DNA of 64,000 nt from Lepidurus packardi. Its lineage: Eukaryota > Arthropoda > Branchiopoda > Notostraca > Triopsidae. Below are positions 37,501 through 50,800 of the stretch, piece after piece. The notes beneath the pieces are model-generated. The model did no database searches. It was not told the origin of the DNA and saw nothing but the letters and a program-made list of their open reading frames with translations. Made by a program: the position numbers and the translations under genes. The DNA lies in assembly GCA_023053545.1 (NCBI GenBank), contig JAKZAN010000006.1, positions 2,795,001 through 2,859,000 of the forward strand. Reading direction: 5' to 3'. Within the stretch, counting starts at the first letter, position 1. The number at the start of each line of letters is the position of its first letter.

Positions 37501-40500
37501 ATAGGCATTTCGGGTTTTATTTGTATCGTAACGGAATTCTTTGGCAAACTTGCTGGGACTAAAGGTTGCGGGGTTAAAACTTGGCTTAGCGCATGCATTC
37601 TGGTATGTTGTATACATTGCCAAGATATATTATAAATAAATAAAAGGTTTAATACGTGTTACAATTCCTTAATCGCAACAATCTTTACTGTACTATATTC
37701 GTAATATTAGGAATTTTAATAGCGAAATACCTTCAAATCCTATTCTTGTAGTGTATTACAATTTATTTCGTATTGTTACAGCTTCGTTGTTTGTATAAAA
37801 GGTACCGGGTACCCAATCATTGTTTGCAGTGTCGAGGAAAGGAAGAAAAATGTAGAGGAGCAAGTCGGAAGCGTCGTTTGTCTCCAATCAAGCAGGTAAA
37901 ATGGTGACAACTGAGCACCAGGCACCAAGATCTTGATTCATCCATTTCCAAGATCTTTTTACAGGTTTTATAGTCAGTCAGTGTCTAAAGGAAGTTGTCA
38001 TGCCGGTCATTGGGCGTTGATGCATGCGAAGATTGCACTGCATGGTCGTCTTAGGGGGTACTTTTTGGTAGTTTGTCCTTTTGATGGAGTTATCGCTCAT
38101 CTTCGAACCCAGCACACACCTAACCCCGTAGTCGCAGAGACAAGGCGACACGCTGCGCAAATTGCTGCACTTCCGGAGGTCGGGAACGGTGCCGCTAAAA
38201 CTGGCCATCAATAATTTGCCTGTTTGTCAAGCTCTTAAGGTGGTCCCGATCACCCCTATATACAACTTTCATACTTGGCTCGATGTAGTTTCCTGTCCCC
38301 TGCTAACCCATTGTCGGAGCGTCAGGAAAGATGTTCTGTTTCCATAAAGGGTTTTTTTCGTCTGTTTGCAAACCACGTTTTTTTTTCCTTTTTTTCTCGT
38401 CGCGTGTTGGGATCGAAAACTGGCGGTGCCAAGGGCCAAAATAGCTGAATTAGAAAGGACGATAGCTTAATTGTAATGGGGTATATCCCAAGGAAGGGCA
38501 AGATCGGAACAATGGTTTACGTTTTTTGTTGGCCGACACGCATAGCACGCGTGACCCAAAAGTTCCAAGTTCCATGCACAAAATGTCGGAATTGAAATTT
38601 TTGCAGCCCTTGTTTACTGCAATGAGCAGTGTTTCACCGCATAATACGCGTTCTACTGCGAGTTTCCATCTAATAGGCTTTAACTTATAAACTTTTTGGG
38701 GGTAGAGGGTGACCCATAAAAGGTGCAGGTCACGGGACAGATGTTTATATTAGCGAGCGGTGCACTTTCACATCAGTCACGGATCTTCTTTGCGCGAATC
38801 AAGCCTAACTCGTGTTAGTGTTACCGAAAAAATGATTAAAAAAAGACGAGAAAAGGCTAATCATGTTAGTTCCGACAGCAAGACCTTTAGTTCGAGTTGA
38901 TAAGCTACCTTGGTAGTGACTGAATCCAATTTTTGACGCACCATCTGCTGTCTGTACTAGACGCCTACCGTTTTCTTTTTTTGCGGCGTAAACCCAGACT
39001 TGAATTTAGCGCTCAAATTAAGTACAGACGTAGCCGGCACGGTTAGACTGAAGCCTCATGAAATATGGATCAAATATTTTCTTTTCCTTAAAGAGTCTAT
39101 CTATTTTTTATCCGTTCTTAGGAGTAAAAGAGCAAGACATGCTGCAGTTTTCTTTTTATCTTTTTTATGACTAGCTCATAACCTCTAATGTGCCAACCAA
39201 ATGCTCGGCATCTCCAAACTTCTCCAGTAGCAGAAAGGAAGGCTATAGAAAAAGCGGTGGCATTTTAGGTAACAGAATAGCACTATTTTTTTGCTGGCGT
39301 CTGAGGCGTCATTCCCAGCGTCGCCATATTTCTTCAGAAAGCACTGTATCGTTTTCTTCTGAAGAAGCTTTCAAATTTCCACAGTTCTTGCTCGTCTTTT
39401 ATAACACCTTTTAGTATACATGTTTTTCCTATTCTTAGATGCAGGAAAAGAGGGTGGGGGGAGTAATTTGCTTGGCGTTGTCCCAGGAGATGTATGTACT
39501 ACGTCTTCCGGTGTTGAAGAATCATATACTGGAAGTTTTGCTCCATCACATCCTGCCCTAATTAAAATGTCTGTGAGCAAACCTATCTGTACTGGAAATG
39601 TCATAAAAATTGGGTGACAGGACACCAATTGGCGTCTCTTTCATTAGCAGTGGCATTGTTGCAAGTTCTGGCATTAGTCTCTTGCCGACAGGTGCGCCGT
39701 GTTATGCTCCGTTAGCATATATTCTTGTCAAAACTTCCGTTGTCATTATCTGTTTGGGGGCAATAAGAGGACCGCCCGTACGGTCCGTGTCAAAACGGAT
39801 CATTTGGCTCTGACACTTGAATTCCTTGAGCGACTCCCCTCTCCATTCTCGATATACACGTTATGGTGTATCTGGTTAAGTGAAGAGGACCGAGCGAAAG
39901 ACCCACGGAGACATATCGCTTCGATAGAAAAGAAGAAAAGCCATGACTTGGCTGTTTTTATTATTAAGAGATTGAGGGTGACAGTGTACGGAGGGTGCTG
40001 ACAGAAAGGTTCATTCTGAGGATGTAGCTGAATATAGCTTGGCTTTTGCCTTGTCGTGGCAATAGTAAATATACGGACCGTAACGAGAAGCCAATCATGC
40101 GAATAGGGTGCAAATTAAGTTATGTCAGCAGAGCCTAAAGCGTTACTTAGTTAAGCTGTATTGAGAAGGGAGCCCGACGACACGAGTTTTAAGCCACTAT
40201 TGAGCCCCCTTACCCTCGTAAGATTTGGGAAGTTGATGCTCTATGCTTGGATATTCGGCTGAAAAATTAATTGCGAATCGATTCACTGTGAGGATGAGTG
40301 AAAACGGTAGGCCGGGGAAAAGTGAGTGGAAGAAAAGATGAAAGGAAATAACGAAGGCACCGCGTGTACTGTCGTGTCGCATCAGTCAAATGTGTGTTGT
40401 GTGTCATGTGCTGGGCTTCCTAGCTGTTAGGTCTAATGCAAGGCTGTGACCGAGGAAAAGCCTTTGATCGACACAGTCTATTGAACTGGATCATTCGATT

Positions 40501-43500
40501 TGGGGGGATGGGGCAAAAGACCAGCAGCAAGTCATCGGAACGTTACCAGAGGCTCTCCCCACCAATTTCAAGTTTCGCCTCCAAAGAGCCGTGTGCTTCC
40601 GAGATTTAATTTCCTCTGCACGTTCCTCTTCCGCCTCTCACCCTTCTGGAAGACGTCAGCCGGGGTGGAAGGGAGAGGGATGGCTGTTTTTAACCCTGTA
40701 GCGTCACTGCAAGAGCACACACAGCCTGCTCCAAGCACGGAATTCCGCAATGAATCTGACCTGGTCCTTCCATAGATCAATAAGTAGGACTATCAGGCCC
40801 ATTGCACGCCAAATGCTCTCTATGAAGAAACGACAGTCGCTAGCTGTCACGACACAACTAATTGCTGCATGATATTACGACACGTCTCTCGAATCCGCGA
40901 GCAACGACACATTTACTGAAGCTCTGAAGTTGCACGTTCGCCATCTTTTTTTTATGAGATCCGGGTAGTATTCATTGTTGGTGGATCCTTACCGGTTTTA
41001 GCAAGCTTTCAGTTATGGCGGTCCTCAACCTTTTTTGGTGAAACTTGGTAAAGGATTCATTGTTGCAATCCAGCTTAGTGAGAACGGACTCTTGCGATTC
41101 ATGACCGTGGCCACGTCTCCATGGCAACGAATACGCAGGGGGTAGCAGTGAGCAGCTGAGTTCTTATTTTGAGGGGATTATTTCAAGTTTTGACAGTGTT
41201 TTGCCTGTAAGGTTTCGGTCTTTTGAAAGGAGATCTAAAACCCGTGGTTGAAATCTTTTGCTTCCTATACATGAAGCCGTATGGAAGACTTGTGTCCCCC
41301 CAATATTTTAACGAGTCCCATAAGTCCCATATTATCGTTTTTCTAACAGAGCGTGTAAAAACAGGACCCCAACAGTCCCCGTCCTTGTTCTTTGCATAAA
41401 ACACTTTGATTGCGCTTAAAAACCCGTCTTGCATACGCAGGGCCCATATGGGGGTCTTTTTTCCAATGTCCCCCTTTCATTTTGCGTGTTGTGCCGCGGT
41501 CCATGGTGACTTTCTGACCTTGTTGAGTAATGCGAGGGAACTTTTGACTGGGCGAAAACCGAAACGCCAGACCGTTCCCACATGCATAATATTCCCTAAC
41601 TGTGTGCTTGAGGAGATGGGGACTAATTTTCTTGAAGAGTTGCGTGATTCATGAAGGAGACACCGATTTTGATTTCCTTCTTCACATAATCATGGTCTCG
41701 CGTTCAATTAACTCCTGATGGATTCCGCAGCTGAATTATTGCCAACCCCCACGAAACCCTGGGATTTGAAGCGCCTTGCCCAGTTATGAAACACGCACCT
41801 CTCGGGTCCAAACCATGTGTTCACATGTGTCGGGATTATATGCACTGGGAACTTAAAAGGGATGTTAGAGCCGCATGGAAGTATATGTGCCTCGAGTCGA
41901 CTTGTCAAGTCGAGTTTAGGCCGCCAGGCGAGGGGCTTCCTATTGTACTGGGCGCCATACACTACTCGCATTAACAATGTGATTAATGCACTAGAGCAGT
42001 TCCCGAACCGCCTCTCCATGCTGTTCTCCCTGATGAAGAGTGACACGCCCTTTTGGCTCCTGCTGTAGAGATGAATAGAGGTTCTAGAGGGGAAGGGAAG
42101 AACAGGAGATGAGTCCCAAGCTCTATTAACTCAGGTGTACAAAACACCCCCGGATAGATTACTGTACTCTGGGCAACATAACGGGAGTAAGCATCCCTAC
42201 CTGCAGCATCCAATGTATGTGCATTATTCCCCATAGGCTTTTGTCTATGGCTGTGTTAATAAGCTTGACAGGCAAGCAAGAAAAGTCCATTTATATAGGG
42301 TGAAAAATTAATGGAGAAAACCTTCGTGAACTCTTTGGAACTTGGTACTTATAGAGGGGGTTGCGAACGTTAGTAGAAGACAGGAAGGAAGCTCCCAAGT
42401 GGCTGTGTGCCCAAAAGGGTGAGCTTATGGGGAGTTTCCTCACGCGTTGATGTTGGACTTGAAAACTCTCTCAGCTCGCTCTTTGAGTCACCTATTTCTA
42501 TTATTAATTCAGCAGTCAGCTGCAGTGCAGTCATAATAAGTTTAATTGTGCCCGCATGTTGCATCTTGAGTTTTTTTTTAGCAGCAATGAATTTCAGATT
42601 ACTTTTTTCTCCTACGTCAATATAACCCAATAGGATGAGGAAACATAAGGGGGGGAAAGTCCGAGAGCGGAGCAGAAAACATCTAATAAAGCGCATTCCA
42701 CCTCACATGTCATTCCATGCTGCAGTATATAGCTCTGCAATGATATTGCTTCACGTCTGTTGTTGGACTCGATGAAGGTCCACCCGGAATCAGGTTTGGG
42801 TACAGTAAAGAATAAGATAAGACTACATGAACCCCCAAGTTGAAGCTGGACGCAATCAAAATCCTATTGATTGTGTCCGAGGAAAGACAAGATTCCCAAC
42901 TCTTGACCAAGTGGGGGGGAATTATTCACACCAGAACCAGAGAGCGACGACGAATTAATCTTGGGAGACGTAACGTGTTGTTCGATTGGACTTGTACACG
43001 TCGTACGAGCAAAATACCGTGTACCCGCACGAAGCGAGATAAAACGCACATGGACCACCCTACCTCAGATTAACTGGGCGTCCAAACGTGTGGGCTAGGT
43101 GGGGTGAACTTTATCGAACGATTTTTTCCCTCCCTTCGCTCCCTACTCCCCGAGTACCTTACAACGCATAGATATATAGTCTGAGGCATATACACGCATT
43201 TGGTCGCATAGGACTCACCCTCTACAGATATTTCTTGTATATCCGTGCCCAGTGAGAGTTGCAGGCTGGAGGAAGAGGAGGAGTACGGCGATCAATACGG
43301 AATGACGACGCCATGCTTTTTGGTCTCTTACCCTACCCTACCCGCGCTCTCTCTCTCTTTCTCTCTTTCTAACTTCGAGTAAATGGAGTAGTATTTAGGC
43401 CCATAGAAGGGACAATTCTATACTACCCACACACGCAAAGGCCTATAAGCCGAAGTTGTACCCGCGCCTACGTGATCCACGTACACAATTTGGCTCCGTT

Positions 43501-46500
43501 ACCTCGAAATTTCCTCCAAGAACAAAAAAAAAAACGAGGGTCATGGTTTGGGTCTGTTTGGATAACGGTAAGTCTCCTATTTTCTTGGGGGATTGATCTA
43601 ACCGGAGTAGTAAATAGATCAGCATTTTCTGGAGCCTTAATGCACATAAGTCTTGAATCTTTTCCCGATCTTGTTCGTTTTTTTATTTTCATTTTGTGTC
43701 CTCCAAAGCCTAATCGTATATACATAAGAGCTAGGAAAGATCGCGTACGCTGGTTTGTAAGAAGCTTTGGCTTGATGGGTGGTCGCTAAGATACCAAATG
43801 TTTTCTCTACTAACTTCCGTATCGAAAAGTCAACGTAAAAGGTTATAGGGAGGTTCAGGGGGGAGGGGGCAATTAGAACACAGAGCTGTTCAAACCCGCG
43901 AGCCATCAAATACCGAGAATGGGAAGTTATTAGACAGCTCGTCCTCCCTGTTATCAAATCCGACACGTGACTGTAGAAGGTATGGGGAAAAATCTAGGGT
44001 GACAATACAAAATGGCCACAGTAAAGTCCACACAACGTCTGATTAGAAAAGGACAGCTTTGAAGCGTTCCATACAGCTTTTTGATTGGTCCCACTGCTAC
44101 CAATAGAAGACTGGAAAATGTCCTTAAAGATAAATAAAATGAGCTTGGAGGTCTAAGGAAATGTGACGTTTGGGTGAGATAGAATTACCTTGCTCTTCCT
44201 GGAACTCAAATTTGCCCCTCCAACATGGTAGCAGAAATCGAATTCCGCATTCCGACCTAACCTGGAGTAACGAATTTCGGAACCAGAAATACCAAAGAAA
44301 GCCTTGGATTGAATCAAGTGTAGCGCTACGGCAACCGACAGTTGAACTCATTTAGAGGAAACGGAGGAAGCGTTATATTTTCTAGATTCTTTTTTTTTAT
44401 CTGAGGCAGCCCTAACTTTCGACTTGATTCGCTACCTGCTGGTAGAAGCAAAGTTTTCGCTGGGCACTGAGTGCAACGAGCTTTCGACTCTACCGGGACT
44501 TAACTCGTTGGCATGTCAGCCATCACGTCAAGTTAGCTGGACTTAACTTGATTGCTGCCATCGAGCAACTCCGCGTGCACCTTTTCCCCTCTCGTTTCTA
44601 CCTCCGCAAACTTGGCTATTGCTGCTTCAGCTCCCGCGCTCCATGTTTGGGGACTCGTAGAAATCGCCAGACACGTATTACAATTAGGGCAGTGAGTCGT
44701 GTTGCGCTGACTTGGCTCCAGATTCAACTTGATTAGGAGTCATGGCGAAAACCGGAGGAATATAAGTAAGGTTTTTGCCTCAAGAAATGGCAATTTTCTT
44801 CCGCAGCAGTTCAGTTAAGGGGTCCTACCAAATTGCACGGAGGAATGGGGGAGGGAGAAGAAAGTACGGGAAACGAAGAGTGTTGTAGGGGTGCAATCAA
44901 ATGGATTTTCCCTCGCAACGAGACAACTCCTTGGCCTTTATCCTTATGAATTCCCCTTGCTTCCTTGAAGTATTTTGTAGCATCCAAAACTTGGTCCAAG
45001 AAGCTTCAAGATATCATTAAAGTGAAGGAAGACGAGAGAAAGTTACGCGTGAAAACGTCTGTCTGTCGCAATAACTTGCTTTGCGCTGGCTTTTATCTCT
45101 CTGACTAAAAGATGATCTAGCCAAAAGTTTTCGGGTTATGAAAGGTATATAATATTTAGGACCCAGGAGGTTTTGTGAGAGAAGAGTATTGCGTTCTGTT
45201 CCTTTCTTCTAAGAAAACCTCCCAAAAAGACGAGCGGGATGTAGGGCTTAAACTTAAATCCGCTTTATTTTAAGATGGGATTTCTACTTCCCTTTTTTCG
45301 GTCACAGCTTCCTTGTTTACTTTCCATAAACAAAGCCCAAAAAGAGGGAGAATTCTCGCATTTCTTTGCCCTCCAAAAAAAGTTATACGACGGAAAAGAT
45401 TGTTACCGGAGGGAGCTGCAGCTGAGAAGAATATCTTGGTGTTGGTCTTGTTAGGGGGAGGAGCGCAGAAAAGTTGCTGGGAGGTGGTAGAAGAGGAAGG
45501 AAATAGAAAGATTCTTGGATAAAAAAAGAGATGGAGTTTTAATTAAGAGAGTCTCGTCGTCGTCCCTCTGGATTGTAGTAACAAAGAGCGAGACATACGT
45601 TTGTGTAAAAATCTTCTTTAGGAGAAGATTAAGAACGATGTACTGCGGACACTGCATTGTTGTGCGCCAACTTGGGAGTGGGCCACGTGAAAGGACGCCC
45701 AAAAAACGACCCAAACTTTTATATAACATTTGGAGACAGAAAAACAGAGCGACACACCAGGACTGAAAACAAATAAAAGTCGCCGTGGTTTATTTTTTTT
45801 TGTTTCATTTTGGTGTGCCAGCGCCTGCCAGCACAGAAGCTTACGAGTCTTTGCGACAATTTATGTAAAAGGGAAAACTTTTTTTCAGAGTCGGGCGGTT
45901 TTTAATCAGAAGCCGTGATTAATGGTCATTGCGTAGGAAAATATCGACTGGCTTGTCACGTCCTCTTTGTGTGTTTCCCCAAAATGCACAGGTAGAGAGG
46001 TGGGAGCGGAGTAGTGTCAAGTGATGTAAAAGGGAACTCCGTGACCAATATGTTGCTAATGATGGCAGTGTACAGCAGCGCCCTTGTCCACAATCTGTTC
46101 TTTTTCTCACAGCTCGGAATTGGTCCCGTAAATTACGCACGAGTTGAGCGAGGGGCTTTTTTATAGCTCAAAGAAAGTGAAAAGGGAAGTATTGTGTATC
46201 GCGAGAGTCGGTTTTTGTTACTGAAGAGGCTGTTGTGTGGGCTTTTGCTTATGATGATTATTAGGGTTATGAGTACCGCGTGCACTTTTTGTTGGGGGGA
46301 GGGAACAGAGGAGGGCAGGTGCATCTATTGATCGCTTTCAAAAAAGAATAAAAAAAACTCCGGCTTCTAATTATGAAGATTACATAGCTTTATCTAAGCA
46401 AAACACAGGTTCGCAAGGGAGGAGCTTAGTTTTAAAAATGGTAAAAAATTGACAGGGGGTATAAATCAGGGTGACACTGCAAATTGTGTTTGGAAGTCGT

Positions 46501-47816
46501 TGATGAATGGGACTCATGTCGAGGTGCATCTGCTGCGTGCCTGTTTTGCTTAGAGACAGAGTTTTTCCCCTCTTCTTGAAGATTCTCCCCTTCGTCTCTT
46601 CCTGTTGTCGCCGCCTTCTATGCATTTTTGCTAGGGCACATCAGACCTTGTGTGTGTGTGTTGTATGTGTGTGCTGCAGCATCCAATCTCTTTTGATATC
46701 AAAGGCACGAGCGGAGTTTTGCTCCTAACCCAAAAACTGTCAACGCCACATGGTCGTTAAGGAAGTTGGGACGTTCGTTTTCTGTTGACTAATATTATTT
46801 ATTAATAATACTTTTCCTTTTCAGTCTGACACTTTCTATTAATATGTCGCCGGGACAAAAAGTTTTGTATCGTCGTCGAATCTCAACTTTTCCCGCTCTT
46901 TAAGGAAAATAACGCTCGATGCTTGATTGAATCCGGCCCATTATTCTTCTCCACGAGTTTGACAACTTTTAATGAAGCAAGTTTTCTTGTCGAGATCGTT
47001 CAAAGTACTTTTGCTGTTCTCGTTTTTGGTGAATAATTCCCATCTCCCAAAAGGGTCCACGGTTGACGCAATGAATGTGAACTAGGCAACACGAAAGTGC
47101 TCTTACTTCTCTTCGCCTTAATTGATTTTTGGAATTCTGGTCCTGTGATCGCCGAGTTACTCGGTTGGCCTTATTACATAGCTTGTTTAGGCTCAGCTGC
47201 AATAGCTCAGGGAACTTGGAGGAAGTTTAAGCGTGATTAAGTAAAAAAAATCAAGGCATTGTATACATGAATGAGTTGCCTGGCATTGTGCACATGTAAG
47301 AACATCGTTAGAAATTCGAGTTTCCGTGTCGTGTACACGCCCTACGAAAACATACCTTGATACTCGACTGCTGGACTGTGTGTCTATATATGAATGGATA
47401 GGTGTTCTCTCTCTCTCGTGGGCAAAATATTTAAAGCCTTTCCCTTCTATATACCCCATTGAGCTCCCCTCACTGTTTATGCCCACAAGTAATAACCCCT
47501 GCGGGCCCCGAGAAAAGCAGAGCGAAGGAAGGCGCCCCCTAGAGGTTATGGACGACCGACGACGTCGGTGACGCACACCTTATCGACATCTTCCAAGACG
47601 TCCTCCCACCTTGTACGTCCCCGTAAAACGAGAGCCATACGTTTTCTGGTCATGGTTTAAGGGGTTGAGGAGGATAAGGGGGAAAGATGCTTGGTGTATA
47701 AACCATACCGTGGGCACATATAGGGCAGTTACGAAGAAGATTCCCTAAGACTTTCGTCCGTGGGGCCGAAAGACGTTAGTCCCCTTGTGCTCTTGCTCTT
47801 TCTTGGGAGGCTAGCT

Positions 47817-47847
<31 letters not shown>

Positions 47848-50800
47848 CGGATTCTGACAGGTTTACGGCAATGATCATCATCCTTTCGTGGCAGAACGCG
47901 GGGTGTTTGCTACTATTATAGAAAGGGGGAGGGGGGCGAAAGAAATACGCAAGAAGGTATAAGAAGATAAGTCGTATCAGGCTCGTGGTTGGTGGTGTCT
48001 TTTTCGAGAAGTGGGGCTGGAATGGGGACGTAGCCCAACAATAGGCGCGGGATTTATAAGCTGGGTAAACCGCAGTTGAAATAGAAGTGAACGCCGGGAA
48101 GCAATTGAGACAAGTTTGATCCTTTTCAGTCTTTCTTTCTTATATGAATGAGGAAGAAGGAAAAAAGAAAACATCGGAACTTTTTAGCGACGTTTCTGGG
48201 CGTCCCTGGAGTGTTATAGGATTTGAGAAGTTTAGAACCCGTTTTTTTCTTGTGTGGAGGGAAAAAGAAAAGAAAAACCTGAATTACGAATTAATACGAG
48301 TCCAGGACGTGTGTAATAGTCACTACAAGCTAATAAAGGCAGCAGTAAAAGGACTCTAAGGCTAAGGGAAAATGAGAAAAAGAAATCATACGCCAGCATT
48401 ATATCTGAAGTTCCTGTGAGGCTTTTCCCAGGCATTAAGATATAAAATAGTTTTTGTAGATGAAGTTGTATTAACGTAAGGAAAGAAATGGTTTCTTTTT
48501 TTTACGTGCGCAGGAGGAGCGAAGTAGGATGTCCTTGTTTTCTTTCAGTTTATGAAGTATATATTTATATATATATATGTAAGGCAGTATATAGAATCGT
48601 ATTTGGCTTCGCGCATCACAGCACGTGAATTGCTGTCGGGAATTAAGCAGAGCGAATCTGGTAAAAAGGATTACAATTTGTCATTCTCCTTTTCGGCTGC
48701 CGAATTAGCCCAGAAAGGTTCACTGTTTATTACATTCTTTCATTTCGGAGCCTTTTGATGTCGCTTAGATTGAATATACCGTCGTCTTGTCTTTTGTTTC
48801 CTTAGACAGGCTGCTCTTGAATGTGCACTTTTATGCTGTCCAAATTAAAAACTACAGACGTTTCCCACAAGGTCTGGCGGAAACTCTCAGCGTTTAGTAC
48901 CAATAGTACAGCACAACGACGCAATAATGAATAATCAAACCTAAGCGAACGAACATTTGCTCCTAACTGGGATTCGTCTGACTATTTTCGACTTGCAGTA
49001 CTTATTGAAGCTTGTTTCATTAGGACGGTATAGAACATGCTGCGTATTCTTAATCGTGTTTATTGAAGGAGAAAAGATATGGGTAACCGTAACGTCCACA
49101 TTCTTGCTCCATCCTCCTTGAAGTGTGTCCGTCCGTGTGAGCTCTGCTCCAAAACATGACCCAAAGTGCCGTGGATTCGGGTGGAAATTGATTATACGTG
49201 TGTTGCCACTACACCTAGGAAAGATAAATAATGTTACCCCTAGCAACGTTACTTGATGCTTCTATCTCCTCCTAAGCAAGCAGGTAATTAATACCATCTT
49301 GAAGTGCCACACCTAGCTCCTTTTCGAACTCGATTCGTCTCAGAAGTTTCTTTCTATCTCCAGTACAGCCCATATTTGAGGGAAGAAACCCTAGAAATGT
49401 AATAAGAAGGCGCAACCATTACGTTTTCTGAGGCGGTATAAGGCTACAGTTTACGGCTAGAAAGAGATGAGAAAATTGGTTTGGGAAAAGGGGGGGTGGA
49501 TGTGTGAGCATCCGACAAGCCGTGGAAAGTCGGATTTTGACAGTGCATAAACGACGGACGCATATAATGGTTAAGAAGTTGGCGTGACATTAATGCGAGT
49601 TGAAACTGCAGAACTTTTCAAGTCCCCGCGCGTTTTATGAGAGGACTTTTGTTATTGCCGGTGAGACGACTTTTGGATGGGCGAGAGGTAACGAAAGATA
49701 CCTTTTTATTCCTTTACGGCTGCCCTTGATACCCCTCAGCTCATCACGTGCGTGAGCTCGGCAATTAACCTATCTTGAACCTTCCAAACGGAGATTCGTA
49801 TGGAAATTTTGCGAGGCGCGACCTAAGGACATAAGCCTCCCTTTTAATTGACTGAATTTGCGTTCTTGAGCTTCTTTCCTAAGACTATCCCAGCCCCAAC
49901 CTCGCTGAATAGGCTATTGACACGCATATGAACCGGGCGGATAGTTGAGTCCCCTTGACCGTGTTTATTTTAGGCTGTGAACGCAAATTTCTCGAGTGTA
50001 ATGCTGTTTACCTAAGAGATAAACATAACGTACCATCCCGGGGAAAGTTTATTTGGGATTTGAGTTAACGTAAGAGCTTTGCAGGGAATCGCTTTTGGAT
50101 GTGGAATGTACAGTACTTCCTAGTCTTCTTTTTTATAAAGAGGAAAAAAACGTGCAATCGTCTTTTCCTCGCAAGCTTCTGAGCATCTGCAATAGTTCCG
50201 TGGTTATATTGATCCGGAGCACCTTTTACCGCTTTGTACACATGTACATTCTTAGGGTTCTTCTCCTTTCTTGCTTTCTTTCTGTCTATGCGTGTGTGTG
50301 TTCGCGCCTCCCCATATCACGTGCTCAGCCCACCTTCGAAAAACCTAATGCGATTTTGTTATACACGTACAGTACTTTGCCTTTCCCCCTGTTATTTACT
50401 TTATTATTCTCTCTTACCGACTTTTACTACATAAAAACTGCACTTCAAGCATTACTCGAAGATTAGACGGGCGAAAACTGGCTTAGGCCTTATAGCCAAA
50501 AGTTGTTATCAGTGTTAATTGCTGTCTTCCGCACGTCTGTTTCTTCTGGGGCCAAGCCAGCGTAGATGGGAAAAAAATAACCCTTAAAAAAGGGGTTGAC
50601 TTAGGAACTTATATGTGCCCCGGCCAGCACGTGCTAATGAAGCCCTAGTCGCCTAAAAGAAGAAAGAAAAAATCTTATCACAAAGATAATGGTGTGCTAC
50701 ATAATTTCCAAGACACGGTTAATCAAGTCCTCCTGCCCTAAGAAATAAGAATAGGAGTACGAGTGTTGAGGTAAAGGGGCGAAAAAGGGGCGGTTATTTA

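Noticed and set aside
37620..37800. AT-rich patch with AATAAA-like sequence in intron 2
   Set aside because: It could suggest a polyadenylation site, but no gene ends there and such hexamers are expected in AT-rich DNA.
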